The notes beneath the pieces were generated by a model. The model was not told where the DNA came from. It saw only the letters and a program-made list of their open reading frames with translations, and ran no database searches. A DNA stretch of 13,013 nucleotides from Clostridia bacterium (lineage in GTDB: Bacteria; Bacillota_A; Clostridia; Oscillospirales; Acutalibacteraceae): positions 1 to 13,013 of the forward strand of contig JAFPAK010000376.1 of NCBI GenBank assembly GCA_017390825.1, given 5' to 3'. Made by a program: the position numbers and the translations under genes. This document shows positions 1-7,367 of this stretch, in pieces; position 1 is the stretch's first letter, and every line of letters begins with the position of its first letter.

Positions 1-5
1 AGACT

Positions 6-34
6 ATAATACCAAATTACCTCTCCTTTGTCAA
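6..34 (-). promoter_or_regulatory. Sigma-A-type promoter pointing out of the left edge
   Basis: Read on the minus strand, a perfect -35 TTGACA (34..29) is followed by a 17-nt spacer and a -10 TATTAT (11..6). The start point would lie at or just beyond the left edge, so the promoter should drive an unseen gene to the left. It sits 45 nt downstream of the rsmF stop codon with no convincing terminator between, so read-through from the operon may also reach that gene. Confidence 0.75.
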
Positions 35-79
35 GTCTTTTTTCGAAAAAAATTCGATTTCTTTACATTTTGTTGTATT

Positions 80-1423
80 TCAACAAATTCGCAGGCCTTT
101 TGGGTAATGATTTTTCAACATTCCTGACGATGCCTTGCCAAAACCAAGCATGATATTTTCTACTGCAACACCGCACCATCCTTTGCTTTCACAAGCAATT
201 TCAAAACCGTGCAAAAACTGCCCAACTCGTATATCATCAATAGAAAGCGCAATCACATTTTTGCACTCACTTGGTCGTTTACACATATATAAATGATGTG
301 CCGGAACAAATCTTCCTTTTTTTATTTCACCAGCATAAATTCCGCTACGGACGACGCCGAGATTTTTAACAATCGGCACATTTTCCGGAATGATATAAAC
401 GCTGTCACCAAAACTGATAGCATTGACATCACAGTAAAAATTATCGTTATAAAACTCATAGAACGCTGATAAATCGGTTTTATTTGTATTAATATTACTT
501 GTGATTTGACGGCGATCTTCGCCACTTTTGACCATTTTTACTACAAAATGGCCTTCTCCTCCATCGGAATAGATAATTCTCCTTGCAGACGATAAATTGT
601 TTATAGTGTTAAAATGAGAATATGCAGGTCTGCCAAATCTACGGCTGATATCAACAATACGAAATTCCGGATGTGTGTTTAAAAACCTATCAACAGTTTG
701 TTCGTTTTCTTCACCGGAAAGTGTGCAAGTGGAATAAACTAGCGTACCTCCGCCCATCACAGCCTTTGCTGCATTATTTAAAATTTCAGTTTGGCGCTCG
801 GCACACATTGCACGGTTAGACAAAGACCACTCGCTTACCGCATTCGCCTCACGGCGTATCATACCCTCGCCTGAACACGGCGCATCAACTAAAACAGCAT
901 CGAAGCTGCTTGCAAGTTCTTCACACAGCACCGTGGTATCGCAATTCGATACCACCGCATTTCCTACACCGCAGCGCTCAAGGTTAGAAGCCAGAATACT
1001 TGCTCTTTTTCTTACATATTCGTTTGACCACAAAAAGCCTTTCCCTTGCAAAGCCGCTGCTATCTGCGTGGACTTGCCGCCAGGTGCCGCACATAAGTCC
1101 AATACCTTCATGCCGGGACGAATTTCGAGAGCGCTAACCGCCGACATTGCGGAAGGCTCCTGAAGATAAAACGCACCTGCATGGTGCAGAGGATGATTGC
1201 CAAGACCTTTTATCGAATTGCTTATGTAATAGCCGTTATCGCAAAACGGCGTTTTTTTCATTTTGATCCCCAACAGCGACATTACCGTATCATCGTCTGC
1301 TTTCAATGTGTTTACACGAAGTCCGCGATATGGCTCACTATCGAGCATAGAAATATATTCGTCGTAATCGGCTCCGAGAGTTGTTCTCATACACTCATAA
1401 AACTCAGGAGGCATCCCTATCAT
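80..1423 (-). CDS. rsmF: RsmF-type 16S rRNA (cytosine-C5)-methyltransferase (NOL1/NOP2/Sun family)
   Basis: This is an S-adenosylmethionine-dependent RNA m5C methyltransferase of 447 aa. The N-terminal RNA-binding part covers about residues 1-85 and is followed by QEPSA (89-92 region). The Rossmann-like catalytic core has the SAM motif DLCAAPGGKS (109-118), motif IV DAPCSGEGM (180-188) with Cys183, and motif VI STCTL (231-235) with Cys233. These are the two cysteines expected in the family, one being the nucleophile. The C-terminal ~150 residues, ending KNHYPKGLRI, resemble the PUA-like tail of RsmF homologues. The ATG overlaps the upstream YitT-family stop as ATGA and is preceded by a GGAGAGGG ribosome site; an in-frame Met4 is less well placed. 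It is the last gene of the ribosome operon. The family is firm; the exact target cytosine (positions 1400-1407 of 16S rRNA in studied RsmF enzymes) is inferred. Confidence 0.93.
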   Translation of the reverse strand: MIGMPPEFYECMRTTLGADYDEYISMLDSEPYRGLRVNTLKADDDTVMSLLGIKMKKTPFCDNGYYISNSIKGLGNHPLHHAGAFYLQEPSAMSAVSALEIRPGMKVLDLCAAPGGKSTQIAAALQGKGFLWSNEYVRKRASILASNLERCGVGNAVVSNCDTTVLCEELASSFDAVLVDAPCSGEGMIRREANAVSEWSLSNRAMCAERQTEILNNAAKAVMGGGTLVYSTCTLSGEENEQTVDRFLNTHPEFRIVDISRRFGRPAYSHFNTINNLSSARRIIYSDGGEGHFVVKMVKSGEDRRQITSNINTNKTDLSAFYEFYNDNFYCDVNAISFGDSVYIIPENVPIVKNLGVVRSGIYAGEIKKGRFVPAHHLYMCKRPSECKNVIALSIDDIRVGQFLHGFEIACESKGWCGVAVENIMLGFGKASSGMLKNHYPKGLRIC

Positions 1424-2265
1424 TTTGTAAATCCCTCTCCCTTTATCTCGCCTGCATCGAATGTAACGACGAAGGCGTCCTTATCCTTTTCACGCACTAT
1501 ACGGTGCAGCTTTGCAGCCTCGTATGCACGCACAGCGCAAAATATAATGTTACTGTCTGATTTTGAATATGCACCTTGAGACTTGATAAGCGTTGCGCCA
1601 CGATGAAGCCCGTGCATTATTTCGTTAGTGATATCATCATAGTTCTTTGAGTTTATCAGCACGATCTTACCACGTTCAGCACCATACACGAGGAAGTCTA
1701 TCGCCTTTGTTTGTGCATATATCGCAACTGTTGCATAGAGCGCATTCTCAATATGTCGGTATACTATTGCTGCAAGAACAATAACAACTGCATCAAGCAG
1801 CATTATCAGTACGCCCATTGAAAAATGCGGATAACGCATATTAATTATCTTTGCAATAACATCAACTCCCCCGGTGGTTGCGCCGCGCATAAAGATTAGA
1901 GCAAGTCCAGAGCCCAGCAAAACACCGCCGAAAACAGCACAAAGCAGCTTATCGCCTGAATAGGAAGGAATAAATGTTGCCGCAAGATCTGTCATAATAC
2001 TCATAGTTGCCGTTGCAAATGCAGTAGAAATCAGAAATTTTGCACCGAATTTCCTGGCTGCAATTAGAATAATCGGTATATTTATAATGATAACGACAAC
2101 GCCGACAGGTGTGGCTGTCAACATATTCACAATTGTAGCAATGCCGGTGACGCCCCCTGCAGCAATGTCATTAGGCGCACAAAACACGCTTATGGCAATT
2201 CCGCAAAGCGCACCGCCGGCAACGATAGTTAAATAATCCGTGATTTTAGCAAGGATCTTTTTAAT
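1420..2265 (-). CDS. YitT-family integral membrane protein (DUF161 + DUF2179), ATT start
   Basis: This is a membrane protein of unknown transport role. From the proposed ATT start it has 281 aa: about five to six hydrophobic segments (residues ~10-185) containing GGVTG (37-41) and RGATTGGVD (127-135), then a soluble C-terminal DUF2179 domain (~199-281) with RGATLIKSQGAYS and a final GEGF motif. The first conventional start is a GTG at 2187, but that would delete 26 residues including most of the first membrane segment and has no ribosome site. The frame stays open upstream to a TGA at 2274..2272 and encodes KKILAKITDYLTIVAGGAL, a typical family N-terminus. No ATG, GTG or TTG occurs there; ATT at 2265 lies 6 nt after AAAGGGTGA. 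It starts 16 nt after the mrnC stop and its own stop overlaps the rsmF start. Whether it acts as a transporter is unknown. Confidence 0.88.
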   Translation of the reverse strand: MKKILAKITDYLTIVAGGALCGIAISVFCAPNDIAAGGVTGIATIVNMLTATPVGVVVIIINIPIILIAARKFGAKFLISTAFATATMSIMTDLAATFIPSYSGDKLLCAVFGGVLLGSGLALIFMRGATTGGVDVIAKIINMRYPHFSMGVLIMLLDAVVIVLAAIVYRHIENALYATVAIYAQTKAIDFLVYGAERGKIVLINSKNYDDITNEIMHGLHRGATLIKSQGAYSKSDSNIIFCAVRAYEAAKLHRIVREKDKDAFVVTFDAGEIKGEGFTK

Positions 2266-2280
2266 GATTTTTCACCCTTT
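2263..2280 (-). promoter_or_regulatory. Ribosome binding site and ATT initiation codon of the YitT-family gene
   Basis: The minus strand reads AAAGGGTGA (2280..2272), then AAAATC, then ATT (2265..2263). The Shine-Dalgarno match is good and the 6-nt spacing suits ATT best; ATC at 2268..2266 is the only other near-cognate codon and is too close. The TGA inside this ribosome site closes the frame, so no start further upstream is possible. Confidence 0.7.
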
Positions 2281-2281
2281 A

Positions 2282-2665
2282 TCAGTCATTCCATATCAAA
2301 TCAAATAGATATGTAATTCTGTCCTGCTCTTTATTCAGGTACAGATAACCGAACAACGCTTCAATGCCGGTGGCAGAATGATATTCGCCGACAGTAGTGT
2401 TTTTAGGTGTGTTATTATTATGTGCATTTCTGCCTCTTTTATAAACGGCAGCCTCTGCCTCTGTAAGAATGTCCTTGATTCTTTCGTAAGCCTTTGCCTG
2501 TGCCCTTGCGCTTACATATCTAGTTGAATTGGAGTGAAGTGAGCCTGAACGGCATTCTCCGCTCATTATCAAACGCTCACGCACAAGCAAAGAATAAACT
2601 GCATCGCCAACAAAGCTCAAGGCATCGTTGGTAACGGTTTTTGAATTGAATTCAATGTTTTCCAA
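2282..2665 (-). CDS. mrnC: Mini-ribonuclease III (MrnC), 23S rRNA maturation nuclease
   Basis: This is a dimeric RNase III-like nuclease lacking a double-stranded RNA-binding domain; in Bacillus subtilis it trims the ends of precursor 23S rRNA. The 127-aa length is typical. Motifs seen are LSFVGDAVYSLLVR (17-30) with catalytic Asp21, the basic RGRNA (77-81) and GIEALFGYLYL (100-110) with catalytic Glu102. The start is TTG at 2665, supported by an AGGGTGA ribosome site 6 nt upstream; there is no in-frame ATG near the N-terminus. The TAG stop of obg forms the first bases of that ribosome site, leaving 11 nt between the genes, so translation is probably coupled. Placement directly behind obg, among L21/L27 genes, fits a role in large-subunit assembly. 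In Bacillus the gene sits elsewhere, beside cysS. Confidence 0.93.
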   Translation of the reverse strand: MENIEFNSKTVTNDALSFVGDAVYSLLVRERLIMSGECRSGSLHSNSTRYVSARAQAKAYERIKDILTEAEAAVYKRGRNAHNNNTPKNTTVGEYHSATGIEALFGYLYLNKEQDRITYLFDLIWND

Positions 2666-2676
2666 AGCGTTTCACC

Positions 2677-3954
<1,278 letters not shown>

Positions 3955-3971
3955 TCAATGCTTTTTCCTTT

Positions 3972-4005
3972 CAAAAGACAAAAGCCCGAACATGCAAGTT
4001 CGGGC
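3972..4005 (-). terminator. Intrinsic terminator / attenuator between rpmA and obg
   Basis: On the minus strand an 8-bp GC-rich stem, GCCCGAAC / GTTCGGGC (4005..3998 with 3991..3984), closes a 6-nt loop and is followed by TTTTGTCTTTT. It begins 15 nt after the rpmA stop. Because obg, mrnC and the genes behind them have no visible promoter of their own, it probably terminates only partially. That would set ribosomal-protein expression above that of the downstream assembly genes. Confidence 0.85.
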
Positions 4006-4020
4006 ATAAAGTCAATAAGA

Positions 4021-4302
4021 TTATTGCTCAGCGTATACGCTGACTCTCTTGCGGCCTGCGCCGAAAGTTTCGAACTTAACTCTGCCGTCAACAAGAGCAA
4101 AGAGAGTATCGTCCGAGCCTTTACCTACATTGGTGCCCGGGTGGAAATGTGTGCCTCTCTGGCGAACGAGAATGTTGCCTGCGAGAACCATCTGACCGTC
4201 TGCTCTCTTAAGACCGAGTCTTTTTGATTCAGAGTCACGGCCGTTCTTTGTTGAACCAACACCCTTTTTATGTGCGAATAACTGAATATTTACCTTAATC
4301 AT
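4021..4302 (-). CDS. rpmA: 50S ribosomal protein L27 with cleavable N-terminal prepeptide
   Basis: L27 (93 aa) lies near the peptidyl transferase centre, where its mature N-terminus reaches the tRNA ends. The sequence starts MIKVNIQLF and continues [15 protein letters not shown], the highly conserved mature L27 start. The first nine residues are therefore the prepeptide known from Firmicutes L27, and cleavage is expected after IQLF by the Prp protease encoded immediately upstream. The prp stop overlaps the ATG in an ATGA junction, and a strong GGAGG ribosome site lies inside the end of prp with about 7-nt spacing. The remainder ([21 protein letters not shown], in two adjoining blocks) is typical. 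The operon's terminator follows immediately. Confidence 0.98.
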   Translation of the reverse strand: MIKVNIQLFAHKKGVGSTKNGRDSESKRLGLKRADGQMVLAGNILVRQRGTHFHPGTNVGKGSDDTLFALVDGRVKFETFGAGRKRVSVYAEQ

Positions 4303-4619
4303 GGTTCTGCCTCCATTATTACCTTTATTTTATCTTTATATTCCTCTGCAAGCTCATTGATATGAAGTTTAAATCCAGAAAGTATATCTTTACACTTCTG
4401 CGGCTTTGCACATATAATACGCAAATAGCCTTCATCACAGCTTACATCGGATTTATCACCGATTATCTCGGTGATCGTATTTGCCGTCATAATTGCGGCA
4501 CTTGATACTGCAGAGCAAACTATTTTGCCATCTGTATCATCAAAATCAGCTGTTGCGTGGCCCTTGATTTCAAAGCCGCTAACAAGCTCATTTTTTGTGA
4601 AAAGGATCACCCTTATCAT
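4299..4619 (-). CDS. prp: Ribosomal-processing cysteine protease Prp (YsxB family)
   Basis: This is a cysteine protease that removes the L27 prepeptide; the role was established for the Staphylococcus aureus homologue. The protein has 106 aa, the usual size. The conserved GHA (20-22) supplies His21 and IVCSAVS (33-39) supplies Cys35, the catalytic dyad. The spacing between His and Cys is 14 residues here against 12 in the S. aureus enzyme as I recall it, so the flexible loop over the active site appears two residues longer. The gene lies between rplU and rpmA, the standard Firmicutes order. The start ATG is 9 nt after the rplU TAA and has no good Shine-Dalgarno sequence, so translation probably depends on ribosomes finishing rplU. 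Its stop overlaps the rpmA start. Confidence 0.95.
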   Translation of the reverse strand: MIRVILFTKNELVSGFEIKGHATADFDDTDGKIVCSAVSSAAIMTANTITEIIGDKSDVSCDEGYLRIICAKPQKCKDILSGFKLHINELAEEYKDKIKVIMEAEP

Positions 4620-4628
4620 TTTACTTTA

Positions 4629-4997
4629 TTATTCAGCGTCCTCAGCTGTTTCAGCAACCTTGTTGAGTGACTTCTCAACAGTAGACTTTGAACCCATAGC
4701 TACGATCTCAAGCATAGTGTACGGCTGTCTGTGGCCGAGTTTTCTCTGCTTGCTCTTCTTGGGCTTGTAGGTGAAGACTGTGATCTTCTTCTGCTTACCC
4801 TGCTTTACAACCTTTGCAGCTACGAGAGTTGAAGATACATAGGGAGTTCCGATCTTTGTGCTCTTACCTGTGTCGATAAAAACAACTTTATCAAATGTGA
4901 TAACCTCATCTACTTCTGCGTTGAGCTTTTCAACATAGATCTTGTCGCCCTTTTCAACCTTGTACTGCTTTCCGCCTGTTTCAAAAATTGCGTACAT
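4629..4997 (-). CDS. rplU: 50S ribosomal protein L21
   Basis: L21 binds 23S rRNA on the solvent side of the 50S subunit. The chosen start gives [18 protein letters not shown], the canonical N-terminus. A further in-frame ATG at 5009 directly abuts the AAAGGA ribosome site and cannot use it, whereas the ATG at 4997 lies 11 nt from it. The C-terminal rRNA-binding motif [14 protein letters not shown] (81-94) is present. The product is 122 aa, about 20 longer than a typical ~102-aa L21. The extra tail (from about residue 102, ending AETAEDAE) is acidic and probably flexible. It is the first gene of the operon, behind a strong promoter and a structured leader. Confidence 0.97.
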   Translation of the reverse strand: MYAIFETGGKQYKVEKGDKIYVEKLNAEVDEVITFDKVVFIDTGKSTKIGTPYVSSTLVAAKVVKQGKQKKITVFTYKPKKSKQRKLGHRQPYTMLEIVAMGSKSTVEKSLNKVAETAEDAE

Positions 4998-5010
4998 TTT
5001 ACATATCATC

Positions 5011-5090
5011 CTTTAACATAAGACTCGCTATTGTGAAGGCGGGATAATACCGGATCATCCACTTAAATACACTTGCCCCCAATATGCGGC
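5011..5090 (-). promoter_or_regulatory. Structured rplU 5' leader (probable L21 leader RNA)
   Basis: The ~80-nt leader between the predicted start point (~5090) and the rplU ribosome site contains a clear hairpin: GGATGAT (5060..5054), loop CCGGT, ATTATCC (5048..5042), pairing over seven base pairs including one G-U. Firmicutes rplU genes commonly carry a conserved L21 leader (Rfam family of that name), thought to mediate autoregulation by L21. The GATCCGGTATTATCC segment agrees with my memory of that family but was not checked against the model. Confidence 0.6.
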
Positions 5091-5096
5091 TTGCCT

Positions 5097-5125
5097 ATTT
5101 TATCATAAAATGAGAGCGTTGTCAA
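5097..5125 (-). promoter_or_regulatory. rplU: rplU operon promoter
   Basis: On the minus strand TTGACA (5125..5120) is followed by exactly 17 nt and then TAAAAT (5102..5097). The predicted start is about 5090, giving a leader of roughly 93 nt before the rplU ATG. It is the only promoter seen for the seven-gene ribosome operon. Confidence 0.85.
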
Positions 5126-5173
5126 TAGAATTTTTTAAAATTCCTCCTTTTTGTTTGGAAAACGAAATATAAG

Positions 5174-5202
5174 TTGAAAGAATAGGTTTTTTGTTATATA
5201 AT
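5174..5202 (+). promoter_or_regulatory. yfcE promoter
   Basis: TTGAAA (5174-5179), a 17-nt spacer and a perfect TATAAT (5197-5202) predict a start near 5209 and a 5' untranslated region of about 53 nt. This promoter is back-to-back with that of rplU; their -35 boxes are 48 bp apart in A/T-rich DNA. Confidence 0.82.
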
Positions 5203-5261
5203 GTTTTGATAATGACGGTCGTTTTTTCGTCTAATACAATTTATTTAACGGTGAACTTATT

Positions 5262-5798
5262 ATGAAATGGTTTATTGCATCAGACATACATGGTTCGGCA
5301 TATTATTGTGAAAAGCTGCTGAACGCATACGAAAGAGAAAAATCAGACAGAATATTGCTGCTTGGTGATGTTTTATATCACGGACCGAGAAATGATCTGC
5401 CTGAAGGCTATGCACCGAAAGCGGTTATCGAAATGCTTAATGCAAGAAAAAATAAAATTCTCTGTGTGCGCGGAAACTGCGACACAGAAGTAGATGGTAT
5501 GGTGCTTGACTTCCCAATTCTTGCGGATTATGCAATAATCTGTGAAAAAGACAAGGTCATCTATGCAACTCACGGGCATATTTATAATGAACAAAACCCA
5601 CTTGACTGTTGCGATGTAATGCTTTGCGGGCACACCCATATTCCTGCCTGCAATGAGCATCTTGAATTCGTTTATATCAATCCCGGCTCGGTATCTATTC
5701 CCAAAGAGAATAGTCATCACGGATATATGACACTTGAAAATGGTTTATTTTTGTGGAAAGACCTTGACGGTAATGTAATAAGAAATTACAGAATTTGA
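5262..5798 (+). CDS. yfcE: YfcE-type metallophosphodiesterase
   Basis: This is a calcineurin-like metallophosphoesterase close to Escherichia coli YfcE, which hydrolyses phosphodiesters in vitro and needs a divalent metal. The physiological substrate is unknown. All signature ligands are present in 178 aa: DIHG (8-11), GDVLYHGPRN (35-44), GNCD (71-74), THGH (103-106) and GHTH (123-126). They are followed by the family-typical NPGSVSIPK (140-148). The stretch GPRNDLPEGYAPK is nearly identical to the E. coli enzyme, making YfcE a better call than the related MJ0936/YsnB-type proteins. ATG at 5262 is preceded by GGTGA with 7-nt spacing. The gene is monocistronic: its own promoter lies upstream and the shared terminator lies 115 nt past the stop. 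No signal peptide or membrane segment is seen, so it is cytoplasmic. Confidence 0.95.
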   Translation: MKWFIASDIHGSAYYCEKLLNAYEREKSDRILLLGDVLYHGPRNDLPEGYAPKAVIEMLNARKNKILCVRGNCDTEVDGMVLDFPILADYAIICEKDKVIYATHGHIYNEQNPLDCCDVMLCGHTHIPACNEHLEFVYINPGSVSIPKENSHHGYMTLENGLFLWKDLDGNVIRNYRI

Positions 5799-5913
5799 TT
5801 GAAAGTGCTTCTTAAAATATTGTCTGATTTTGAAAACGTAACATTAAAACAAATAGAAACGGATTTGGATTTGTTACTTATTGTACCTGGAAACACTAAG
5901 TTTTACAACAAGC

Positions 5914-5945
5914 AAAACGGAAGAGCAAGCCTGCTCTTCCGTTTT
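5914..5945. terminator. Bidirectional intrinsic terminator between yfcE and the MATE gene
   Basis: A perfect 14-bp stem, AAAACGGAAGAGCA (5914-5927) and TGCTCTTCCGTTTT (5932-5945), encloses an AGCC loop. Flanking A and T runs give a U-tract on either strand. It ends transcription of yfcE from the left and of the pyk-lacZ-SGNH-MATE operon from the right; the MATE stop codon is 1 nt away. Confidence 0.93.
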
Positions 5946-5946
5946 A

Positions 5947-7359
5947 TTATTCAACAATATTGTTTATCCATATTCCCTTTTTGATAAGAATGAATCCGAT
6001 AATACATTTGATTGCTTCAAGCAACTGTACTGTTGCATACAGCGGTATTATGGGCATCTGTGTAAAGTTTGCAAGCACATAAGCAATTGAAACGCTGACG
6101 CACCACATAAATACACAGTCAAAAATCATCGTTATCAGCGTTTTGCCACCGGAGCGTATCGTAAAATAACAACCGTGAGAAAACGCCTGTAGCGGCATTA
6201 CCAGCGCAAACACCCATAAAAACTGTGTTGCCATAGTACGCACTGTATCGGTAGTGTTATATATAAGCGGTATGAACGGTGCTGCGGCAACGGTAATTCC
6301 GCCCATGATAACACAGGTAACGAGCGACAAAAACAGCAATCGCCACACGGATGTCTTTGCTTTTTCTATCTCATTTGCACCGAGATGCTGACCTACCATG
6401 ATTGCAATAGCATTACCCATTGAGATGAATATTACATTAAAAAGATTTGCAGCAGTGGTTGCAATATTAGATGCCGCTACGACTTCAAGTCCCCTGACTG
6501 AATAGCATTGCATTATAGTTGCCGTGCCAAGTGACCAGAAAAACTCATTGATAAGCAACGGAGAGCCTTTAATAACTATTCTCTTACATAACTCCGGAGG
6601 AATTCTCAGGCTTTTGTATGCGCCCTTTATGAAATTGAATTCTCCGCTCTTTATATGAACAAAGGCAACGATTATTATTGCTTCAACAAATCGGGATACT
6701 ACCGTTGCAATTGCTGCGCCTACTACCCCGAGCGGAGCAAAAGGCAAAATGGGAAATCCCTCATTACCGAATATAAGCACATAATTAAGTGATAAATTCA
6801 CCGCAATTGCTGCAATCGAGGCAAGCATCGGCACTTTGGTTTCGCCGAGTTCACGCAATGTACTGCCGTAAACCTGCGAAATTGAAAACGGCATAAGTCC
6901 TATGAGCATAACTGCCATATAGTCGATTCCGTATCCCAAAGTAGCCGTTGCATCAGCGACACTTGTTCCTTCTGAAAGATACATTGATATAAGCCTATCG
7001 GGCAAAAATCCAAATATGAAGAGCGCTGCTGCAAGCATAAAAAACGCTGTGTATATCTTTATACGAAAGCAATAACGAATACCCTCATCATCCTTTGCAC
7101 CTGCATACTGCGTAGCAAATATGCCCGCACCTGCAAGTCCGCCGAAAATGCATAGATAAAACACAAACAGAAGTTGATTAACGATAGCAACAGCCGACAT
7201 CTGTAAGGTGCCGACTGCGCCTACCATCACATTATCAACAAGACTGACGACATTTGTAACGGTATTCTGTATAACTATAGGTACAAGTATTGCAACAACT
7301 CTTGAATAGAAGCGCTTATCCCCTATCAAATTGTGCTTTAAGCTTTTGTATTTATTCAA
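5947..7359 (-). CDS. MATE-family multidrug/metabolite efflux transporter
   Basis: This is a polytopic inner-membrane antiporter of the multidrug and toxic compound extrusion family, 470 aa, with about twelve hydrophobic segments in two homologous halves. The N-terminal half shows the family pattern with LVDNVMVGAVG (40-50) and GAGIFATQYAGAKD (77-90). The second half repeats it with ISMGNAIAIMVGQHLGA followed by EIEKAK. The start is TTG at 7359; the GAGGT ribosome site 5 nt upstream overlaps the stop (TGA) of the SGNH gene, implying coupled translation. There is no in-frame ATG until deep in the first membrane region. It is the last gene of the operon. Substrate and coupling ion (Na+ or H+) cannot be read from sequence; export of a sugar-derived compound is only a guess from its neighbours. 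Confidence 0.93.
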   Translation of the reverse strand: MNKYKSLKHNLIGDKRFYSRVVAILVPIVIQNTVTNVVSLVDNVMVGAVGTLQMSAVAIVNQLLFVFYLCIFGGLAGAGIFATQYAGAKDDEGIRYCFRIKIYTAFFMLAAALFIFGFLPDRLISMYLSEGTSVADATATLGYGIDYMAVMLIGLMPFSISQVYGSTLRELGETKVPMLASIAAIAVNLSLNYVLIFGNEGFPILPFAPLGVVGAAIATVVSRFVEAIIIVAFVHIKSGEFNFIKGAYKSLRIPPELCKRIVIKGSPLLINEFFWSLGTATIMQCYSVRGLEVVAASNIATTAANLFNVIFISMGNAIAIMVGQHLGANEIEKAKTSVWRLLFLSLVTCVIMGGITVAAAPFIPLIYNTTDTVRTMATQFLWVFALVMPLQAFSHGCYFTIRSGGKTLITMIFDCVFMWCVSVSIAYVLANFTQMPIIPLYATVQLLEAIKCIIGFILIKKGIWINNIVE

Positions 7360-7367
7360 AACTTACC

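Noticed and set aside
41..60. Small inverted repeat (TCGAA / TTCGA with A-rich loop) after rsmF
   Set aside because: The stem is only 5 bp and A/T-rich, and on the rsmF strand it is followed by A residues rather than a U-tract, so it is not a credible terminator.
4998..5009. Upstream in-frame ATG adding four residues to L21
   Set aside because: It overlaps the end of the AAAGGA ribosome site, leaving no spacing, and would give an atypical N-terminus; ATG 4997 is correct.
5214..5231. GACG...CGTC inverted repeat in the yfcE 5' untranslated region
   Set aside because: A four-base stem with a ten-base loop is expected by chance, and there is no further support for an operator.
5799..5984. 61-codon TTG-initiated plus-strand frame right after yfcE
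   Set aside because: It has no ribosome site, runs through the bidirectional terminator and ends inside the MATE gene on the other strand, and its product is not recognisable. The 115 nt from 5799 to 5913 otherwise hold nothing I can name.
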